Shown: one piece after another, positions 17,816 through 27,143 of the stretch | Numbering within the stretch: the stretch's first letter is position 1 | How the letters are laid out: the number at the start of each line of letters is the position of its first letter | Source of the DNA: Flavobacteriales bacterium | Lineage (GTDB): Bacteria; Bacteroidota; Bacteroidia; Flavobacteriales; Flavobacteriaceae | Length of the DNA: 54,249 bases | Reading direction: 5' to 3' | NCBI GenBank assembly: GCA_013205245.1 | Contig: JABMNH010000010.1 | Location: 1 to 54,249, forward strand | Position numbers and translations under genes: made by a program | The notes under the pieces: model-generated | Databases searched by the model: none | What the model saw: only the letters and a program-made list of their open reading frames with translations | Told to the model about the DNA's origin: nothing

Positions 17816-18493
17816 TTATTTTTTCCCTTCAACAACCAAAACAAACTCGCCTTTGGGTGGTTTGGTTTCAAAATGAGTTAAAATTTCTTTAACAGTACCC
17901 CGAAGTGTTTCTTCATACAATTTAGTGAGTTCTCGTGAAGCTGAAATTTTACGATCTTCGCCAAAGTATTCTATAAAATGTGTGAGTGTTTTTACTAATT
18001 TGTGAGGTGATTCGTAAAAAATAATGGTGCGGGTTTCTTCGGCTAAAAATTTAAGGCGGGTTTGGCGGCCTTTTTTTGGCGGTAGAAATCCTTCAAAAAC
18101 AAATTTATCATTTGGCAAACCGCTGTTTACAAGCGCAGGTACAAAAGCCGTAGCGCCAGGCAAACATTCAATTTTAATATTGTTTTCAACACAAGCGCGT
18201 GTTAATAAAAATCCGGGATCAGAAATAGCAGGTGTTCCCGCATCGGTGATAAGCGCCATAATTTCTCCGCCTAAAAGTCTTTTAACCAAATTACTTACCA
18301 CTTTATGCTCGTTGTGCATGTGGTGGCTTTGCATGGGTGTCGGAATTTCGAAATGTTTAAGCAGTTTTCCAGACGTGCGGGTATCTTCGGCTAAAATAAC
18401 ATCAACAGTATTAAGCACTTTAATGGCGCGCAATGTCATATCGTCAAGATTGCCAATAGGTGTGGGAACGATAAATAGTTTTGTTTCTGACAT
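17816..18493 (-). CDS. rsmI: 16S rRNA (cytidine(1402)-2'-O)-methyltransferase
   Basis: RsmI adds a 2'-O-methyl group to C1402 of 16S rRNA in the decoding centre using SAM. The tetrapyrrole-methylase fold is clear: IVPTPIGNLDDMTLRA near the N-terminus, VILAEDTRTSGKLLKHF, and the SAM-binding stretch ALITDAGTPAISDPGFLL near 80-97, then LPGATAFVPALVNSGLP. The start is set at MSETKLFIVPTP (18493) because a -7 motif on the minus strand (18509-18516) overlaps the longer alternative start. The chain is about 225 residues, shorter than E. coli RsmI (286), and lacks the C-terminal extension. Confidence 0.95.
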   Translation of the reverse strand: MSETKLFIVPTPIGNLDDMTLRAIKVLNTVDVILAEDTRTSGKLLKHFEIPTPMQSHHMHNEHKVVSNLVKRLLGGEIMALITDAGTPAISDPGFLLTRACVENNIKIECLPGATAFVPALVNSGLPNDKFVFEGFLPPKKGRQTRLKFLAEETRTIIFYESPHKLVKTLTHFIEYFGEDRKISASRELTKLYEETLRGTVKEILTHFETKPPKGEFVLVVEGKK

Positions 18494-18508
18494 TTTTTTA
18501 TTGATGCA

Positions 18509-18516
18509 CAAAGTTA
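18509..18516 (-). promoter_or_regulatory. Candidate -7 element for rsmI
   Basis: Minus strand TAACTTTG, a full TAnnTTTG match, 15 bases before the chosen rsmI ATG. No -33 match at 19 bases. Confidence 0.45.
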
Positions 18517-18554
18517 CTATTAATTCATAATTTTAAATTCATAATTCAGAATTA

Positions 18555-18650
18555 ATCCAGCGTTAGGGATTGCAGCCTGTGTTTGAGCTCTTTTTGTGTA
18601 CAAAAAAGCGAGGGCGTACAGCCCGACCGAAACAAAGTGAGGGGGCGCCC
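18555..18650. repeat. Intergenic GC-rich element upstream of aspS
   Basis: A stretch beginning CCAGCGTTAGGGATTGCAGC and running to GGGGGCGCCC is markedly richer in G and C than its AT-rich surroundings and contains no start or stop pattern of a gene. It includes short complementary parts (GGGCGTACAGCCC, TGTGTACA). I believe this type of sequence recurs between flavobacterial genes, but only one copy lies here. Confidence 0.45.
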
Positions 18651-18691
18651 AAAAAAATAAAATAAAAAAGACACTGTTGCTTACAAATCAC

Positions 18692-18699
18692 TAAATTTG
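18692..18699 (+). promoter_or_regulatory. Candidate -7 element for aspS
   Basis: TAAATTTG fits TAnnTTTG and lies 22 bases before the aspS ATG. No TTTG at 19 bases upstream. Confidence 0.45.
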
Positions 18700-18721
18700 C
18701 ACTTTCAAATTTCTAAAGATT

Positions 18722-20470
18722 ATGTATAGAACGCATACGTGTGGCGAATTATCACTAGCAAATAAAAGTCAGGTGGTTACCTTGGCGGGATGGGTACAAA
18801 AAGTACGCGATAAAGGTTTTATGGTTTGGGTAGATTTACGCGACCGTTACGGCATTACGCAACTTATTTTTGATGCCGAACGTACCGATGTTAAAATACT
18901 GGAACAAGCCAAAGCTTTGGGACGTGAATTTGTGATTCAGATTGAAGGCGAAGTTATTGAACGTGAAGCTAAAAATGACAATATAAGGACAGGTGCTGTA
19001 GAGGTTTTGGTAAAAAAATTGACTATTTTAAACAGTTCTAAAACACCCCCTTTTACCATAGAAAATAAGACGGATGGCGGCGAAGAGCTGCGTATGAAAT
19101 ACCGCTATTTAGATATTCGTAGAAAACCTGTTAGAGACAATCTTATTTTTAGACATAAAGTAGCACAAGCTGTGCGCTCTTACCTTTCTGACGAAGGATT
19201 TATAGAAATTGAAACACCTTATTTAATAAAATCGACACCAGAAGGTGCGCGCGATTTTGTGGTTCCTTCTCGGATGAATGAAGGACAATTTTACGCTTTA
19301 CCACAATCGCCCCAAACTTTTAAACAATTGTTGATGGTGGCCGGAATGGATAAATATTTTCAGTTGGTAAAATGCTTTAGAGACGAAGATTTACGTGCCG
19401 ACCGTCAGCCAGAGTTTACGCAAATTGATTGCGAAATGACCTTTATTGATCAAGAAGATATTTTAAATACTTTTGAAGGATTGACAAAACACTTGCTAAA
19501 AGTGATTAAAAATGTTGACGTCACAGATTTTCCTAGGATGACTTATGCTGAAGCTATGAAAACCTATGGAAACGACAAACCAGATATTAGATTTGGGATG
19601 AAATTCGGCGAATTAACCGATTTGGCGCAAGGTAAAGATTTTCCTGTTTTTGATGGGCAAGAATTAGTTGTTGGTATGGCTGCACCTGGATGTTCAGATT
19701 ATAGTCGTAAACAAACCGACGCTTTAATAGATTTTGTTAAACGCTCACAAATAGGCGCTAAAGGTTTGATTTTTGCAAAATATAACGCAGATGGCAGTTT
19801 TAAATCGTCTGTAGATAAGTTTTATACCCAAGAAGATTTACAGGCTTGGGCGGAAAGATTAAACGCCAATAAAGGAGATTTAATATTGGTTATGGCTGGC
19901 GAAGCCGATAAAACACGTGGCCAATTAAGCGCTTTGCGTATGCACATGGCCGAAACACTTGGGTTGCGAAATCCAGATGTGTTTGCACCACTTTGGGTGG
20001 TAGATTTTCCGTTGTTAGAATGGGATGAAGATAGCAATCGTTTTCACGCGATGCACCATCCGTTTACATCGCCAAAGCCAGAAGATATTGAATTGTTAAA
20101 AACCAATCCAAAAGCTGTAAGAGCTAATGCGTACGATATGGTTTTAAACGGCAACGAAATAGGTGGCGGTTCTATTAGAATTCATGATAAAGCCACACAA
20201 AAAATGATGTTTGACTATCTTGGTTTTACGCCAGAACAAGCTGAAGATCAGTTTGGATTCTTAATGAACGCCTTTGAATATGGCGCACCACCTCATGGTG
20301 GTTTGGCTTTTGGTCTTGATAGATTGGTCGCTATTTTAGGAGGACAAGAATCTATCAGAGATTTTATTGCTTTCCCAAAAAACAATTCAGGACGCGATGT
20401 GATGATTGATGCCCCATCAAAAATTGATGACGCTCAATTAAAAGAATTAAGATTAAAATTAGATTTGTAA
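18722..20470 (+). CDS. aspS: Aspartyl-tRNA synthetase (bacterial type)
   Basis: Charges tRNA-Asp with aspartate. The 582 residues show an N-terminal OB-fold anticodon-binding domain (about 1-105, [26 protein letters not shown]), class II catalytic motifs (motif 2 [18 protein letters not shown] near 220-237, motif 3 [16 protein letters not shown] near 525-540) and the bacterial GAD insertion domain (about 290-410). This marks the bacterial form. The APC transporter gene starts 10 bases after its stop, suggesting shared transcription. Confidence 0.98.
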   Translation: MYRTHTCGELSLANKSQVVTLAGWVQKVRDKGFMVWVDLRDRYGITQLIFDAERTDVKILEQAKALGREFVIQIEGEVIEREAKNDNIRTGAVEVLVKKLTILNSSKTPPFTIENKTDGGEELRMKYRYLDIRRKPVRDNLIFRHKVAQAVRSYLSDEGFIEIETPYLIKSTPEGARDFVVPSRMNEGQFYALPQSPQTFKQLLMVAGMDKYFQLVKCFRDEDLRADRQPEFTQIDCEMTFIDQEDILNTFEGLTKHLLKVIKNVDVTDFPRMTYAEAMKTYGNDKPDIRFGMKFGELTDLAQGKDFPVFDGQELVVGMAAPGCSDYSRKQTDALIDFVKRSQIGAKGLIFAKYNADGSFKSSVDKFYTQEDLQAWAERLNANKGDLILVMAGEADKTRGQLSALRMHMAETLGLRNPDVFAPLWVVDFPLLEWDEDSNRFHAMHHPFTSPKPEDIELLKTNPKAVRANAYDMVLNGNEIGGGSIRIHDKATQKMMFDYLGFTPEQAEDQFGFLMNAFEYGAPPHGGLAFGLDRLVAILGGQESIRDFIAFPKNNSGRDVMIDAPSKIDDAQLKELRLKLDL

Positions 20471-20480
20471 TCTTATAATT

Positions 20481-22247
20481 ATGGCACTAAAGGTTCATAA
20501 AAAATTAAACGAATTAGCTGCTACAGCTATTTGCGGGAATGACATAAGTTCTTCTGTTTTATATGTATCGGCTTTAGCTATTGCCTTTGCGGGACAATAC
20601 GCATGGATAACTTTGCTTATTGTTTCTCTTGTATTATTTTTATTTAGAAAAATTTACGGCGAAGTTGTAGGTGCATTGCCTTTAAATGGAGGTGCCTATA
20701 ATGCTTTATTGAATACAACGAGTAAAGGAATGGCATCATTTGCGGCAACGCTAACTTTGCTTTCTTATATGGCAACAGCGGTAATTTCTGCCAATGAAGC
20801 GATACATTATTTACATCATTTAATTCCTTCGATGCCCGTAATAATTGCAACCATTATTCTTTTAGGAATATTTGCGGTTCTTACCATTGGTGGGATAACA
20901 GAGTCGGCTAAAGTGGCGATTGGAATTTTCATTTTTCATTTAGCATCGTTAGCTATATTAAGTATTTTTATTATTTATTTTTTTAGTCAGAATGGCGTTG
21001 GTTTGTTTTTTGAAAACTGGCAACTTCCATCAAAAGAAGGGAGTATTATGGCGGCTATATTTTTTGGTTTTGCGGCGTCTATGTTAGGCGTTTCGGGATT
21101 TGAAAGTTCGGCCAATTTTGTAGAAGAACAAGAAAGAGGTGTTTTTCCGAAAACGCTTAAGAATATGTGGATTGTTGTGAGTGTTATAAATCCATTAATG
21201 GCAATATTTGCATTGTCTCTGTTTACAATTTCAGCTTTACAAAGCGATGCTTATCAAAACACATTGTTGGTAGAAATGGCTTCTCATGTTGGCGGTAATT
21301 GGGTGGCAACTTTAATATCAATTGACGCCTTTTTAGTATTGAGTGGCGCTGTATTAACAAGCTTTGTTGGTGTTTCTGGTTTATTGGAACGTATGACATT
21401 GGATAGAATTTTACCACAATTTTTCTTAAAGAAAAACAAAAAAGGAAGTTCTTACAGAATTATCATCATGTTTTTATTGTTATCTATTTCGGTATTGTTA
21501 ATTACCAATGGTAATGTAAAACTTTTGGCAGGTGTTTATACTATTTCTTTTTTATCGGTTATGGTTTTATTTGGCGTGGGTAATATTTTACTTAAAGTTA
21601 AAAGAAACAAGTTGCCGAGACCAGAAAAAGCCTCTTGGTTATCTGTTCTAATTGCAATTAGTGCCGTAATTATTGCACTTATAGGAAATATAATTATGGT
21701 GCCAAAAGATGGTTTACCTAGCAACTTAGCTATATTTCTTGACTATTTTATTCCGTCAATTATTTTCATTTCTATTATGCTAAATAGAACGGTATTGTTA
21801 AAACTTCTATTAAATATAATTCACTCTGTTTTTGACCCAATACGTAGTATCGTTTTAAAAACGGATAAGAAAATACTTTTAACGATAGATAAAATAAATG
21901 CTCAAGAATTTGTTTTTTTTACAAAAGGAGATAATATAGCTTCGCTTAATAAAGTGATGCTTTACATTATAAAAAACGAACATACCAAAAAAATAAAAAT
22001 TGTTCTTGCTTTAGAAAAAGGACAAAAAGCACCCGAAAATTTATCTCAAGAAATCGATTTTTTAGATAGAGAATACCCCGAAATAAAAATAGAGTTTTTA
22101 ATTATTGAAGGTAAATTCAACCCTGGCCTTATTAAAACCCTTTCAAAAAAGTGGGACATTCCAATTAACTTTATGTTTATTGGGTCACCAAGTGATAAAT
22201 TTCCATATAAAATTGAGGAATTAGGGGGAGTTAGATTAATTATTTAA
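20481..22247 (+). CDS. APC-superfamily amino acid permease with C-terminal soluble domain
   Basis: A 588-residue membrane protein with about 12 hydrophobic segments (residues 15-440) of the amino acid-polyamine-organocation superfamily. The first helix region AATAICGNDISSSVLYVSAL has the unwound Gly-containing pattern of APC substrate sites, and GFAASMLGVSGFESSANFVEEQ matches the helix 6 region. The last 130 residues or so (about 455-588) form a soluble alpha/beta domain that might be regulatory. It lies 10 bases after aspS and 6 bases before a CLC channel gene. The substrate cannot be inferred; amino acids or organic cations are likely. Confidence 0.85.
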   Translation: MALKVHKKLNELAATAICGNDISSSVLYVSALAIAFAGQYAWITLLIVSLVLFLFRKIYGEVVGALPLNGGAYNALLNTTSKGMASFAATLTLLSYMATAVISANEAIHYLHHLIPSMPVIIATIILLGIFAVLTIGGITESAKVAIGIFIFHLASLAILSIFIIYFFSQNGVGLFFENWQLPSKEGSIMAAIFFGFAASMLGVSGFESSANFVEEQERGVFPKTLKNMWIVVSVINPLMAIFALSLFTISALQSDAYQNTLLVEMASHVGGNWVATLISIDAFLVLSGAVLTSFVGVSGLLERMTLDRILPQFFLKKNKKGSSYRIIIMFLLLSISVLLITNGNVKLLAGVYTISFLSVMVLFGVGNILLKVKRNKLPRPEKASWLSVLIAISAVIIALIGNIIMVPKDGLPSNLAIFLDYFIPSIIFISIMLNRTVLLKLLLNIIHSVFDPIRSIVLKTDKKILLTIDKINAQEFVFFTKGDNIASLNKVMLYIIKNEHTKKIKIVLALEKGQKAPENLSQEIDFLDREYPEIKIEFLIIEGKFNPGLIKTLSKKWDIPINFMFIGSPSDKFPYKIEELGGVRLII

Positions 22248-22253
22248 TGTAAG

Positions 22254-24044
22254 ATGCATTCAAAAATTTTATTTACTAAATTTTTAAAGTGGAGATATAA
22301 ACATATCTCTAACAAACAATTTACCAATATTGCAAGTGCTATTATTGGCTTATTAGCAGGCTTAGGAGCTGTTACTTTAAAAAACTTAACACATTTTATT
22401 CAGCAGTTACTTGAAGGAGAATTTATTAAAGAAATTCATAGTGCCTTTTATTTTATTTTCCCAATTATAGGCTTATTGGTAGTGCTGCTTGTTATAAAAT
22501 ATTTTGTAAAGAAAAAAGTAGGCCACGGAATCCCTTCTACTTTATATGCTATTTCAAAACAAAAAGGAATTATGCCAAGACATCAGATGTGGGCTTCTTT
22601 GCTAACAGCTCCTTTAACTGTTGGTTTTGGTGGTTCTGTTGGACTTGAGGGACCAACCGTTGCAACGGGTGCTGCATTAGGTTCGAATTTTGCGCGGTTT
22701 TTTCATTTAAATCAAACGACACGGACTTTACTTATTGGTGCGGCAGCAGCTGGAGCCATGTCGTCTATTTTTAAAGCACCTATTGCAGCTATTATATTTG
22801 CTGTAGAGATTTTTAGCCTAGAGTTGACATTAGCGTCAATGATTCCTTTATTATTGGCATCAATTACAGCTATCTTAACCTCTTACTTCTTTTTGGGAGA
22901 TGATGTATTACTTCACTTTAATATACAAGATAAGTTTGCATTAAAAGATGTTTTATTTTATATCCTTTTAGGGGTTACATCTGCGGCAGCTTCTATTTAT
23001 TTTAGCAAGGTTTATTTTGGAATTAGCGATTTTTTTAAACGATTTGCCAGTCCTTATAAACGCTTAATAATTGGAGGTACATTAATTGGACTTATTGCTT
23101 TTGTTATGCCCCCACTTTTTGGTGAAGGCTATGAGACCATTAACAGTATTTTAAAAGGAAACTTGACCGATATTATTTCTAACAATATTTTTCATGTAGA
23201 GTTAAGTAGTATTTGGATTATTGTAGCGCTTCTTATAGGCTTGATTCTTTTTAAAGTAATTGCAATGTCCATAACTTTTGGTGCTGGAGGAGTTGGAGGT
23301 GTTTTTGCACCAACACTTTTTACAGGAAGCCTTACAGGTTATGTGTTTGCAATGATTGTAAATTATAGTAATTTCTTTAGCCATCAATTATCATTAACCA
23401 ATTTTGCAATGGTTGGTATGGCGGGGTTAATGGCAGGTATTTTACAAGCACCTCTAACAGCTATATTTTTAATTGCCGAAATAACGGGCGGATATGAATT
23501 ATTTGTTCCCTTAATGATTGTAGCTTCTATTTCGTTTATCATCACTAAAAAATACATACCACATAATATCTATGCATCAGAATTGGCAAAAAGAGGCGAA
23601 CTCATTACCCATGATAAAGATAAAAATGTGTTAATGATGTTAGATCTTGATAAGATTATTGAAACAAATTTTATTCTTCTTTATCCTGAAATGTGTTTGG
23701 GAGACGTTGTAAATAATGCTGTGGTAAAGTCGTCTCGCAATCATTTCCCTGTTGTAAATCAAGATAAAGAATTTTTAGGGATACTTACTTTAAATGATAT
23801 TAGAAGCATTATGTTTGATAAAGGTTTATACGAAACCGTAAAAGTTAGTAGCTTAATGCACAGCGCTTCTGATATAATTTATTACGAAAATGATTCTGCA
23901 GAAAAGATATTAAATAAGTTTAAAATGTCTGGTGCTTGGAATTTAGTGGTACTTAAAAAAGGTAAATATTTTGGATTTATTTCAAAATCGCGTTTGCTTA
24001 CAGCCTATCGCCGAAAATTAATTGATGTAACATCAGCATCTTAG
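22254..24044 (+). CDS. CLC-family chloride channel or transporter with CBS domains
   Basis: A 596-residue CLC protein. The anion-selectivity motifs are present: GHGIPST (90-96) as the first loop, GSVGLEGPTVATG (127-139) with the gating Glu132, and GAGGVGGVFAPTLFTG near 343-358. Residue 131 is Leu where many CLC proteins have Arg or Lys (GREGP). Two CBS domains follow (about 465-590), which commonly bind adenine nucleotides. The start is 6 bases after the APC permease stop. The stop overlaps the end of glpQ by 4 bases, tail to tail. Channel or Cl/H antiporter mode cannot be decided here. Confidence 0.93.
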   Translation: MHSKILFTKFLKWRYKHISNKQFTNIASAIIGLLAGLGAVTLKNLTHFIQQLLEGEFIKEIHSAFYFIFPIIGLLVVLLVIKYFVKKKVGHGIPSTLYAISKQKGIMPRHQMWASLLTAPLTVGFGGSVGLEGPTVATGAALGSNFARFFHLNQTTRTLLIGAAAAGAMSSIFKAPIAAIIFAVEIFSLELTLASMIPLLLASITAILTSYFFLGDDVLLHFNIQDKFALKDVLFYILLGVTSAAASIYFSKVYFGISDFFKRFASPYKRLIIGGTLIGLIAFVMPPLFGEGYETINSILKGNLTDIISNNIFHVELSSIWIIVALLIGLILFKVIAMSITFGAGGVGGVFAPTLFTGSLTGYVFAMIVNYSNFFSHQLSLTNFAMVGMAGLMAGILQAPLTAIFLIAEITGGYELFVPLMIVASISFIITKKYIPHNIYASELAKRGELITHDKDKNVLMMLDLDKIIETNFILLYPEMCLGDVVNNAVVKSSRNHFPVVNQDKEFLGILTLNDIRSIMFDKGLYETVKVSSLMHSASDIIYYENDSAEKILNKFKMSGAWNLVVLKKGKYFGFISKSRLLTAYRRKLIDVTSAS

Positions 24045-25027
24045 TTTTTATTTATAAACAGAAATGCTTTATCAGAAAAATCGGTAAAAACACCATCTAG
24101 ATTTGCTTTGTTAAAAGCCAAATCTAACAGATAATCAAAACTAGGTAAGTCTTCTAACTGATCGGCTCTAAAAGTATAAGCATGTACCACCATACCTAAT
24201 TCGTGTGCGTTTTTTACATAATCATTAAACGCAATTTTACCCGTTTTTGGATCAAATTTTTTGATGAGTTGTTTAAAGTAAGGCCCAACACCATCGGCGT
24301 AAGTGGCGAATTCTGGTAGTTTAGAATTATCTTCTGCAAACTCGGTTAATTGTACCAAAAACAAATTGCTTTTAAGTTCTTGACGGATGCGTTTTAATTC
24401 AGTCGCATCAAAACATTGTAAAATACAATTGTCTTTTTTAGTATTATAACCATAATCTGACAGTACTTTTAAAACAATGACAGAAATGTCTTTGCCGTTT
24501 TCAAGATGAAAAGCGGGTTCTTTAATTTCTGGATAAATCCCAATATTTTCACCTGTACTTTTGTTTAAGCCTTGTATCATTTCAATTTCATCTTGTAAGC
24601 TGTGTAATTTAAAATGCGATTTCCACAGAGGAAACCTATTTTTAAAAACAGCTTTGCCCGTTTTGGTATCAAAACGTTCAGAGACATTTAATTGCAGCAG
24701 TTCTTTGTAAGTAAAATCAATCACATAATATTTGCCATCCGCGCGTTTACGCGACGGAAAAACTTGTGCCACATCGGTTACATCATCTAAAGTAATGTCA
24801 TGAACAACAATAGGCACATCGTCTTTACTCAAAACGATATCTTGCTCTAAATAATCTGGATGCATGGCATAAGCCATGGCTTTAGCCTCTAAAGTATGCT
24901 CTGGCAAATAGCCCGAAGCGCCACGATGCGCAATCACTATTTTTTTTGTAGTCATTGTTTTTTTTGTTTGAGGATTTTGACAGCCTACTACAACCAAAGT
25001 TAATAATAGTATTTTAAAATTGTTCAT
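24041..25027 (-). CDS. glpQ: Glycerophosphodiester phosphodiesterase, lipoprotein
   Basis: Hydrolyses glycerophosphodiesters to glycerol 3-phosphate and alcohols. The 328-residue chain starts with a lipoprotein signal (MNNFKILLLTLVVVGCQNP, lipobox VVGC, Cys16), so it is anchored in the envelope. The GDPD fold follows with the catalytic HRGASGYLPEHT near residue 34, EQDIVLSKDDVPIVVHD with metal-binding Glu/Asp and catalytic His, and EIKEP near 175. This is the GlpQ (periplasmic) type by length and motifs. It is 11 bases downstream of the membrane protein gene on the same strand. Confidence 0.95.
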   Translation of the reverse strand: MNNFKILLLTLVVVGCQNPQTKKTMTTKKIVIAHRGASGYLPEHTLEAKAMAYAMHPDYLEQDIVLSKDDVPIVVHDITLDDVTDVAQVFPSRKRADGKYYVIDFTYKELLQLNVSERFDTKTGKAVFKNRFPLWKSHFKLHSLQDEIEMIQGLNKSTGENIGIYPEIKEPAFHLENGKDISVIVLKVLSDYGYNTKKDNCILQCFDATELKRIRQELKSNLFLVQLTEFAEDNSKLPEFATYADGVGPYFKQLIKKFDPKTGKIAFNDYVKNAHELGMVVHAYTFRADQLEDLPSFDYLLDLAFNKANLDGVFTDFSDKAFLFINKN

Positions 25028-25038
25028 CTATGTGGGTT

Positions 25039-26229
25039 TTAATTAGGATAATCGCTTTCTTTTAACACTTGGTAGCGCCCATTTTTGTAAATTAAAAATG
25101 AGACGGGCTCTTTTAGTTTTGCATCAAAAGTATGCATATACTGTAAGAGTTGTGTTATGCTTGTGTTATTTAAGTTTAAGGGCAAACTCAAATCATTTAT
25201 TGTCCAATCGTAAAAACTAACCATACTTTGATCTGATTTTATATCAAATTGGGCTACTATTTCTGGATAAGGTTTAAAAGTGTGATTTTTTAAATGAGAT
25301 AAAGTCGTATTTAAGTCGGCTTGATTTACAACCGCAAATAAATATGTATCATTGCCAGTATACAATTTAAATGAAGCATAATTATGCCAAAGACCAAATA
25401 TATTTAGTGCAGGCAATAGCCAAACAAATAAAATAATAACAAGACTTAAACCACTCTTTTTAATGTTTTGAACTGATAGGTTTTCTGATGCTTGATAAAA
25501 TAAAAACCACACAAAAATAATCATGGCAATATTCCAAGGATAAACAACACCAAAATAATGCACACCTCCGGGGGCCTGAAATATTAAAATAGTGATATGT
25601 GTGATGATGGCTACAAAAACGGACAGTTTTCTATATTTTGTCATCCATAATCCAATCCCAATCCCAATCTCGATTATAGGAACTAAATAACCTAAATAAC
25701 GTAATTTATAGACAAAGCCAGTGTTTTCTACCGAGAATATATGGATAATTTGATTGGCTAAATCTAAAGGGAATGTATTGATAAAGTATGGATTTAATTT
25801 ATGAACACCTGCCCAAAAGTAAGCGCCAGATAAAACCACTTTCAAAATAAAAAATGTTTTATGTGTGTTCTTTTTAGTATCAAATAAAAAGGCGATAAAC
25901 ATCAAACCATACATATATTCCCATGGTTGCCAACGCATATAATCTTGAGTCAACAGGAGCATCGTTAAGATAAGAATACCTAAATAAAATATTTTTTTTT
26001 GTTTAAATATTGAAACAATTAATAACAGAAAGATTGTGAAGAGCAGTATGGATGTTGCGTTTTGAGAAAATTCTGGCATCCAGCTAGAGACTTTTATAAT
26101 CGGGAATTCATGATTAAGTATCCATACATTAAAAGACATTAAAAGTCCTAAAATCATAAAAACGGACGTGCTGATTTTTATTATCTTTAAGCGTTTGTCA
26201 ATGTGCTTTGATGTTAAAAAATGAAACAT
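25039..26229 (-). CDS. Unrecognised integral membrane protein
   Basis: About 396 residues with roughly nine or ten hydrophobic membrane segments across residues 20-290 and a soluble C-terminal part (about 300-396). No family motif was recognised; a distant link to HTTM or DoxX-like multi-TM proteins is only a guess. The start at ATG 26229 (MFHFLTSKHIDKRLK) is chosen over the longer frame because a -7 motif TATCTTTA on the minus strand (26258-26265) lies between them and because the longer frame runs into the divergent gene at 26290. glpQ follows 11 bases later and is probably co-transcribed, but a functional link is not shown. Confidence 0.7.
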   Translation of the reverse strand: MFHFLTSKHIDKRLKIIKISTSVFMILGLLMSFNVWILNHEFPIIKVSSWMPEFSQNATSILLFTIFLLLIVSIFKQKKIFYLGILILTMLLLTQDYMRWQPWEYMYGLMFIAFLFDTKKNTHKTFFILKVVLSGAYFWAGVHKLNPYFINTFPLDLANQIIHIFSVENTGFVYKLRYLGYLVPIIEIGIGIGLWMTKYRKLSVFVAIITHITILIFQAPGGVHYFGVVYPWNIAMIIFVWFLFYQASENLSVQNIKKSGLSLVIILFVWLLPALNIFGLWHNYASFKLYTGNDTYLFAVVNQADLNTTLSHLKNHTFKPYPEIVAQFDIKSDQSMVSFYDWTINDLSLPLNLNNTSITQLLQYMHTFDAKLKEPVSFLIYKNGRYQVLKESDYPN

Positions 26230-26289
26230 AGATAGAATCAGAAAGTTTTTTATGCTATAAAGATATAACATTTTGTAATTTAGCCGCAA

Positions 26290-26508
26290 ATGAAAACACT
26301 CTTAAAACTTTTGTTGTTGGCCGAAATGGCTTTGCTAATTTGGGGATTTTACACCAAACAAACCGACATCCAAAAAGGGGATGTTATCATTGGAAGTGCT
26401 GTGGTAATGTTGGCTTTTGTACTGATGCCTTTCTTTTTATACACCCGTTATAAGGATAAAAAATTATCGGAATATATGTTTCCAAAAGAGGGCCCTAAAA
26501 AAAAATAA
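26290..26508 (+). CDS. Small two-TM protein of unknown function
   Basis: A 72-residue protein with two hydrophobic segments (about 3-21 and 33-53) and a charged, lysine-rich end (YKDKKLSEYMFPKEGPKKK). No family was recognised. An adjacent -7-like motif TAATTTAG (26276-26283) lies only 6 bases before the ATG, so the transcript would start at or next to the start codon. It is divergent from the membrane protein gene at 25039-26229. Codon use and the clear membrane pattern support a real gene. Confidence 0.65.
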   Translation: MKTLLKLLLLAEMALLIWGFYTKQTDIQKGDVIIGSAVVMLAFVLMPFFLYTRYKDKKLSEYMFPKEGPKKK

Positions 26509-26520
26509 CAACCGTCTATT

Positions 26521-26595
26521 CGAGCGCTCCCAAAGTTTCGGGAGAGAATTATATCATATTTACAAATCAAACATCTCGACTGCGCTCGATGAGAC
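26521..26595. repeat. GAGCGCAGTCGAG-type repeat, copy 3, with hairpin
   Basis: Contains the hairpin CTCCC-AAAGTTTC-GGGAG (26527-26544) and, at 26573-26595, ATCTCGACTGCGCTCGATGA, which inverts the core GAGCGCAGTCGAG of the copies at 13815 and 17697. It fills the gap between two convergent genes. Confidence 0.6.
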
Positions 26596-26625
26596 AAATA
26601 TTATCTTCCACAAAAGGTGAAACGT

Positions 26626-27075
26626 TTATTTAAGCTTTCTCTGATTCTCAAAAAACTTTAATAACAAAGCGCTACAGTCATCTTTTAGAATACCAGAAGC
26701 AACTTTTGTTTTAGGATGTAAAGGAATTTTATGTTCTTTAAATCCTCTTTTTTCATCAGAAGCACCATAAACTACCTTACTTATTTGTGTCCAAAAAGCA
26801 GCACCAGCACACATACAACAAGGTTCTAAAGTAACATAAAGTGTACATTTTTGTAGGTACTTACTTCCCAAATAAGAAGCGGCGGCCGTAAAAACTTGCA
26901 TTTCGGCATGCGCCGTAACATCGGTAAGCAGTTCTGTTAAATTATGAGCTCGGGCAATAATTTTGTTATCTAAAACAATAACTGCCCCAACTGGAACTTC
27001 GTTTTTATTGAATGCCAGTTGCGCTTCTTTAAGCGCTTGTTGCATAAAATAAGTGTCGTCAAACGGTTGTATCAT
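26626..27075 (-). CDS. tadA: tRNA-specific adenosine deaminase TadA
   Basis: Converts adenosine 34 of tRNA-Arg(ACG) to inosine. The zinc-dependent deaminase motifs are complete: TAHAEMQVF with His56 and the catalytic Glu58, and PCCMC with Cys86 and Cys89. The 149-residue length is normal. The start is placed at ATG 27075 (MIQPFDDTYF), because a full promoter (-33 TTG, 19 bases, -7 TATCTTTG on the minus strand) lies just upstream and inside the longer frame that begins at 27117. With that promoter the start codon is at or next to the predicted transcript start. Confidence 0.94.
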   Translation of the reverse strand: MIQPFDDTYFMQQALKEAQLAFNKNEVPVGAVIVLDNKIIARAHNLTELLTDVTAHAEMQVFTAAASYLGSKYLQKCTLYVTLEPCCMCAGAAFWTQISKVVYGASDEKRGFKEHKIPLHPKTKVASGILKDDCSALLLKFFENQRKLK

Positions 27076-27079
27076 ATTA

Positions 27080-27109
27080 CAAAGATAGGTGTATCTCAAT
27101 AAATCGCAA
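27080..27109 (-). promoter_or_regulatory. tadA promoter (predicted leaderless)
   Basis: On the minus strand TTG (27109-27107), exactly 19 bases, then TATCTTTG (27087-27080). The ATG of tadA at 27075 begins 5 bases after the -7 element. Confidence 0.7.
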
Positions 27110-27130
27110 TTAACCAATTTATATTTATTG

Positions 27131-27138
27131 TACTTTTG
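27131..27138 (+). promoter_or_regulatory. Candidate -7 element for dxs (predicted leaderless)
   Basis: TACTTTTG, a full TAnnTTTG match, ends 6 bases before the dxs ATG at 27144. No TTTG is seen 19 bases upstream. Confidence 0.5.
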
Positions 27139-27143
27139 TCTTT

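Noticed and set aside
22638..22655. GLEGP instead of GREGP in the CLC protein as loss of function
   Set aside because: The gating Glu is kept, and GLEGP-like variants are, to my knowledge, common in CLC proteins of this phylum.
13815..26595. GAGCGCAGTCGA repeats as a CRISPR array
   Set aside because: The copies are kilobases apart, in both orientations, with no regular spacers or cas genes.
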